A DNA stretch of 9,761 nucleotides from assembly GCA_905203795.1 (NCBI GenBank), contig CAJKXG010000028.1, positions 1-9,761 on the forward strand, given 5' to 3'. The translations under genes were made by a program, and so were the position numbers. The notes beneath the pieces are model-generated. The model had not been told where the DNA came from, searched no databases, and was given only the letters and a program-made list of their open reading frames with translations. Every line of letters begins with the position of its first letter. Positions within the stretch are counted from its first letter, which is position 1. The stretch comes from an uncultured Oscillospiraceae bacterium. GTDB lineage: Bacteria; Bacillota; Clostridia; Oscillospirales; Acutalibacteraceae. Shown here piece by piece: positions 6,178-9,761 of this stretch.

Positions 6178-9100
6178 ATGATGAAGAAAATCGGGACAAT
6201 GCTGTTGTCTGCCTCGGTGATGCTGGGGATGAGCGGCGGTCTGCTGCCTGCTGCACAGGCGGCGGACGATGCGCCGAAGCAACCGGAACTGAAAACGCGG
6301 TATACCGCCCCCGCGACGGACTGGGAGTCGCAGGCATTGCCGATCGGCAATGGATTTATCGGCGGCATGGTGTTCGGGGACGTGGACAACGATCACATTC
6401 AGGTCAACGAACATTCTTTGTGGTCCGGCGGACCCGGCTCGACCTCGCATTACAACTTCGGGATCAACACGGATTCGGCAGAGGCGAAGCAATCCCTGCA
6501 ACAGCTTCGGCAAAAATTGCAGGATCTGTGCAGCGATTTTACGGCGAACCACGCGGCGCATAAAGAAGGGGAAACCGTTGTGGCGGAGGATTACGGATAC
6601 GGCAGTGCGGCGGCGGAGATCGCGCAATTGCAAAAAGCGCTGTACGGCGATCGTTCGACATTCGGCAATTACCAAACGCTCGGCGACATTTATCTGACCG
6701 ATCCGTCGCAGGATATTCCGCTGCTGCAAAGCGCCACATCCACGGCAGAACCGGTCACGGCGGGGCAGGGAGAAACCGCGGATAAGCTCTTCGACGGCAA
6801 CAGCGGTTCCAAGTGGTTTGCAGGCAACACCGGCACGGCGATCACTTATCCGGTTACGGTTAGCTGGCAATATACCGCTCCCTATGCGCTAAGCGGCTAT
6901 CAAATGGTATCCGCCGGTGACGTAGAAGGGCGCGATCCTGCCGATTGGACGCTCTACGGCTCGGATAACGGCGACGACTGGACGGCGCTCGACACCCAAA
7001 GCGGCGTGCGCTTTAACGGACGCGGCGAAACGCAGTCGTTTGCGCTTGCCAAATCGGCGCGCCATCGCTTTTTCAAGCTGGAAATCGCCGCGACGCGGGA
7101 GGGACTGCCGCCGCAGTTGGCGGAGATCGTGCTGACCGAGCCGGAAACGACGGTCAGCTACACCGATTACGAGCGGGGAATCGACCTGAATACCGGCATG
7201 GCTGTTGTGTCCTATCAGCAGGACGGCGTGTCCTATACCCGCGAATATTTTGCCAGCTATCCCGACAACGTGATGGTGATTCGCCTGACAGCGGATCAAA
7301 AGGCGAGCCTGTCCCGCCGCATTCGCCTGTCCTCCGAGCAAACGGTGAAAACCATCACGGCGGAGGGGGACACGCTGACCATGACAGGGCAGCCTGCCGA
7401 TCAGAAGCCCTCGGGACTGCATTTTGCCGAGCAGGTGAAGGTGATTCCCGTCGGCGGGCGGATGACGGTTGAGGACGATACGGTGCTGGTGGAGGACGCC
7501 GACGAGCTTTTGCTGATCATGGCGGCGGCGACAAACTATGTGCAGGTGACCGACGGTTCACAGGCGTATTTTTCGGACACAAGCCCGCTGGACACGGTGA
7601 AAAGCCGCATCGCGGCAGCAGCGACCAAGGGGTACGACGCTCTGAAATCGGCGCACATAGCAGATTATACGGCGCTGTTTGACCGCGTATCGCTGGATGT
7701 CGGCGGCACGGCGACGGATAAACCCACCGATCGCCTGCTGGCGGAGTATCAAAACGGCAATACGGCGGCGGAGGATCGCTATCTGGAAACGCTGTATTAT
7801 CAGTTCGGTCGGTATCTGCTGATTGCCTCGTCGCGCAAGGGCTCGCTGCCCGCCAATCTGCAAGGCATCTGGGCGACGGGGTTGAATCCGCCGTGGAATG
7901 CGGATTATCACACCAATATCAACCTGCAAATGAACTATTGGCCGGCGGAATCCACCAATCTTTCCGAGTGTCACGAACCGCTGATCGCGTATATCCGTTC
8001 TCTGGTCAAAACAGGGGAATTGTATGCGCAGTATTACTACACGCGGCAGGACGGCGGCGACGTACGCGGCTGGGCGGTCGCCTGCGGCTGCAATATCTGG
8101 AACTGTGTCGGTTCAAACGACAGCGAAATCGGGTTGGTTCCCTCCGGCGCGGCTTGGCTTTGCCAGGATATCTGGGAGCATTATCAGTTCACACTGGATG
8201 AGGACTTCCTCGCGGAAAACTACGATGTCATGCTGGGCGCGGCCTTGTTCTGGGTGGATAATCTGTGGGAGGACGAGCGCGACGGTACCTTGGTGGTCAA
8301 TCCGTCCTATTCGCCGGAAAACGGCAGTTTGTCGCTCGGCACGACCTATGATCAATCCATCGTGTGGGAAATTTTCCAAAGTGTGCTGAAAGCGGCGGAT
8401 GTGCTGGATCGGCAATCCTCCGAGCTTGAGGAGATTCGGACGGCACTGAACAGGCTGTCTTCACCGCTGCGCGTCGGTTTGGCGGGGCAGTTTATGGAAT
8501 GGAAAGACGAAACGCGGGCGGACATCACCGGCAGCGGTCAGCATCGCCATGTCAGTCAGTTGTTCGGGCTGCACCCCGGCTCGCTGGTAGTCGTAGGCCG
8601 CAGCGATGAGGACGATTCCTACATCGAAGCGATGAAAACCACCTTGCGTTTGCGCGGCGACGGCGGCACGGGCTGGAGCAAGGCGTGGAAGATCAACTTC
8701 TGGGCGCGCCTGCGCGACGGCGACCACGCCGGCGTGATGGTCAACCAGATCCTGAAGGAATCCACGCTGCCCAACCTGTTTGATACGCATCCCCCGTTCC
8801 AGATCGACGGCAACTTTGGCGCGACGGCGGGCATGACCGAAATGCTGCTGCAAAGCCAGGGCGATTCCATCGACCTTCTCGCGGCACTGCCCTCCATGTG
8901 GGCAAACGGCAGCGTGACCGGCTTGAAAGCGCGCGGCAACTTCACGATCGACATGGCGTGGGAGGGTCAGCAGCTGCAAAGCGCTGCCATCACCTCCGTT
9001 GCGGGTGCGGACTGCACTGTCAACTACACCGCCATCTCCAAGGCGACCGTCACCCGTCTGAGCGACGGCAAAGCGGTGGCGTTCACCAAAAACGACAACG

Positions 9101-9761
9101 ATACCATCACCTTTGCGACCGAAGCGGGTGAGACCTATGTGTTCTCCGAGATCCCGCAGGAGAAGAAGCTGCCCGATCTGCGGACAATGGCGGGTGCGAA
9201 CTTCAACAATCTCTATTCCGACGCGCTGGTCAAAACGACCGGCTGCCCGGACAACAACGGTGCGTATATCGACAGCTTCATCGAGATGTCCGGTCTGCCC
9301 AAGTCGGGACTCATGGTCAACGACGTGGTGCGCGCGTTCAACGGCACGGAGATCGTGAACACCAAACAGCTCAGCGAACTGTACGGTGCGCTGGAGGACG
9401 GCGACGAGATCACACTGAAGGTGTGGCGCGGCACAGGCGAGTTTGAAGTGACCTTCTGCAAGTATGAGGAACAGCCGGTTTACTACGCGTTGCCCTCAAC
9501 GTTGCAGGTGTCCGGCAACGACATGCTGTATGACGCGACGATCGCCAAGGAAGGCGACAGTCTGTCCTATGCGAGCGGCGACGGCGGCATGGTCGGCTTC
9601 AGCTTCGTGCAGGCGACCAGACCTGTCACCTCCTGCACCGCCAAGGTGCAATCGACCAAGGGCGGTCAGTTGACGGTGTATCTGGATGTGCCGTACGATT
9701 CGCCAATCGCCACGATCAAGATTCCCGCGGGTGCGGACTGGCAGGATGTGAAGGCGGCGGT
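6178..9761 (+). CDS. Secreted GH95 alpha-L-fucosidase-family enzyme with F5/8C-like insert, PDZ-like and CBM6-like modules (3' truncated)
   Basis: The frame is open for 1194 codons to the window edge. Residues 1 to about 28 are a signal peptide (AQA|AD). The GH95 N-terminal domain starts at about 40 (ALPIGNGFIGGMVFG, VNEHSLWSG). It is interrupted at about 183-320 by a discoidin/F5/8C-like domain (DWTLYGSDNGDDW, FFKLEI), then resumes with YTDYERGIDLNTG. The catalytic (alpha/alpha)6 region has HTNINLQMNYWPAE, SPEN and FQIDGNFGA. By comparison with the Bifidobacterium bifidum enzyme, Asn580, Asn582, Glu714 (acid) and Asp877 match the catalytic set. The family inverts alpha-1,2-L-fucosides, and some members prefer alpha-L-galactosides. 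A C-terminal beta domain ends near 995. A PDZ-like domain (about 1028-1096) and the start of a CBM6-like module (from about 1103) follow. A dockerin may lie beyond the window. GGGAGG at 6162-6167 is 10 nt before ATG 6178; a second ATG at 6181 is a less well spaced alternative. It is probably cotranscribed with the GH31 gene. Confidence 0.92.
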   Translation, partial: MMKKIGTMLLSASVMLGMSGGLLPAAQAADDAPKQPELKTRYTAPATDWESQALPIGNGFIGGMVFGDVDNDHIQVNEHSLWSGGPGSTSHYNFGINTDSAEAKQSLQQLRQKLQDLCSDFTANHAAHKEGETVVAEDYGYGSAAAEIAQLQKALYGDRSTFGNYQTLGDIYLTDPSQDIPLLQSATSTAEPVTAGQGETADKLFDGNSGSKWFAGNTGTAITYPVTVSWQYTAPYALSGYQMVSAGDVEGRDPADWTLYGSDNGDDWTALDTQSGVRFNGRGETQSFALAKSARHRFFKLEIAATREGLPPQLAEIVLTEPETTVSYTDYERGIDLNTGMAVVSYQQDGVSYTREYFASYPDNVMVIRLTADQKASLSRRIRLSSEQTVKTITAEGDTLTMTGQPADQKPSGLHFAEQVKVIPVGGRMTVEDDTVLVEDADELLLIMAAATNYVQVTDGSQAYFSDTSPLDTVKSRIAAAATKGYDALKSAHIADYTALFDRVSLDVGGTATDKPTDRLLAEYQNGNTAAEDRYLETLYYQFGRYLLIASSRKGSLPANLQGIWATGLNPPWNADYHTNINLQMNYWPAESTNLSECHEPLIAYIRSLVKTGELYAQYYYTRQDGGDVRGWAVACGCNIWNCVGSNDSEIGLVPSGAAWLCQDIWEHYQFTLDEDFLAENYDVMLGAALFWVDNLWEDERDGTLVVNPSYSPENGSLSLGTTYDQSIVWEIFQSVLKAADVLDRQSSELEEIRTALNRLSSPLRVGLAGQFMEWKDETRADITGSGQHRHVSQLFGLHPGSLVVVGRSDEDDSYIEAMKTTLRLRGDGGTGWSKAWKINFWARLRDGDHAGVMVNQILKESTLPNLFDTHPPFQIDGNFGATAGMTEMLLQSQGDSIDLLAALPSMWANGSVTGLKARGNFTIDMAWEGQQLQSAAITSVAGADCTVNYTAISKATVTRLSDGKAVAFTKNDNDTITFATEAGETYVFSEIPQEKKLPDLRTMAGANFNNLYSDALVKTTGCPDNNGAYIDSFIEMSGLPKSGLMVNDVVRAFNGTEIVNTKQLSELYGALEDGDEITLKVWRGTGEFEVTFCKYEEQPVYYALPSTLQVSGNDMLYDATIAKEGDSLSYASGDGGMVGFSFVQATRPVTSCTAKVQSTKGGQLTVYLDVPYDSPIATIKIPAGADWQDVKAA

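Noticed and set aside
6144..6870. Short overlapping frames on both strands over the start of the GH95 gene
   Set aside because: The GH95 frame is open from 6178 to the window end with family motifs throughout. The others lack any motif and are shadows.

Overview
The window looks like the chromosome of a GC-rich, Gram-positive anaerobe of the Clostridia, most likely an Oscillospiraceae/Ruminococcaceae-type plant-fibre degrader from gut, rumen or a digester. The evidence is three proteins ending in type-I-like dockerin modules, Gram-positive signal peptides, strong AGGAGG-like ribosome binding sites and sigma-A promoters with consensus spacing. No species can be named from the sequence alone. 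All genes lie on the + strand.

Layout. Bases 1-51 are the last codons of an upstream dockerin protein. After 15 bp comes a small secreted dockerin protein (67-750) whose N-terminal part resembles I9/subtilisin-propeptide-like proteins. Next is a complete radC-family gene (845-1558) with its own near-consensus promoter (766-794) and a strong intrinsic terminator (1586-1626). A second near-perfect promoter (1727-1755) drives a large secreted GH31 enzyme (1804-6114, TTG start). Its modules are the GH31 catalytic region, a LamG-like module, FN3, a beta domain, two FIVAR-like helical repeats and a dockerin. A 16-bp perfect stem-loop (6121-6157) fills the gap before a second secreted hydrolase of family GH95 (alpha-L-fucosidase family). 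This gene starts at 6178 and stays open to the window end. It carries an F5/8C (discoidin)-like insertion in its N-terminal domain, and a PDZ-like domain plus the start of a CBM6-like module after the catalytic region.

How the genes fit together. GH31 motifs of the alpha-xylosidase type next to a GH95 with all fucosidase catalytic residues suggest a two-gene operon that trims side chains (alpha-xylose and alpha-1,2-fucose) from plant xyloglucan. The GH31 enzyme, and perhaps the GH95 enzyme beyond the window, would be tethered to a cohesin scaffold or cell surface by dockerins. The small dockerin protein upstream may be tethered the same way. radC appears to be an independent housekeeping-type gene.

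Points most worth a second look are the PDZ-like domain in the GH95 enzyme, its inserted discoidin domain, the intercistronic stem-loop with no room for a second promoter, the I9-like dockerin protein, and the near-identical dockerin ends of two adjacent genes. I found no CRISPR, tRNA, rRNA, phage or insertion-sequence signature.
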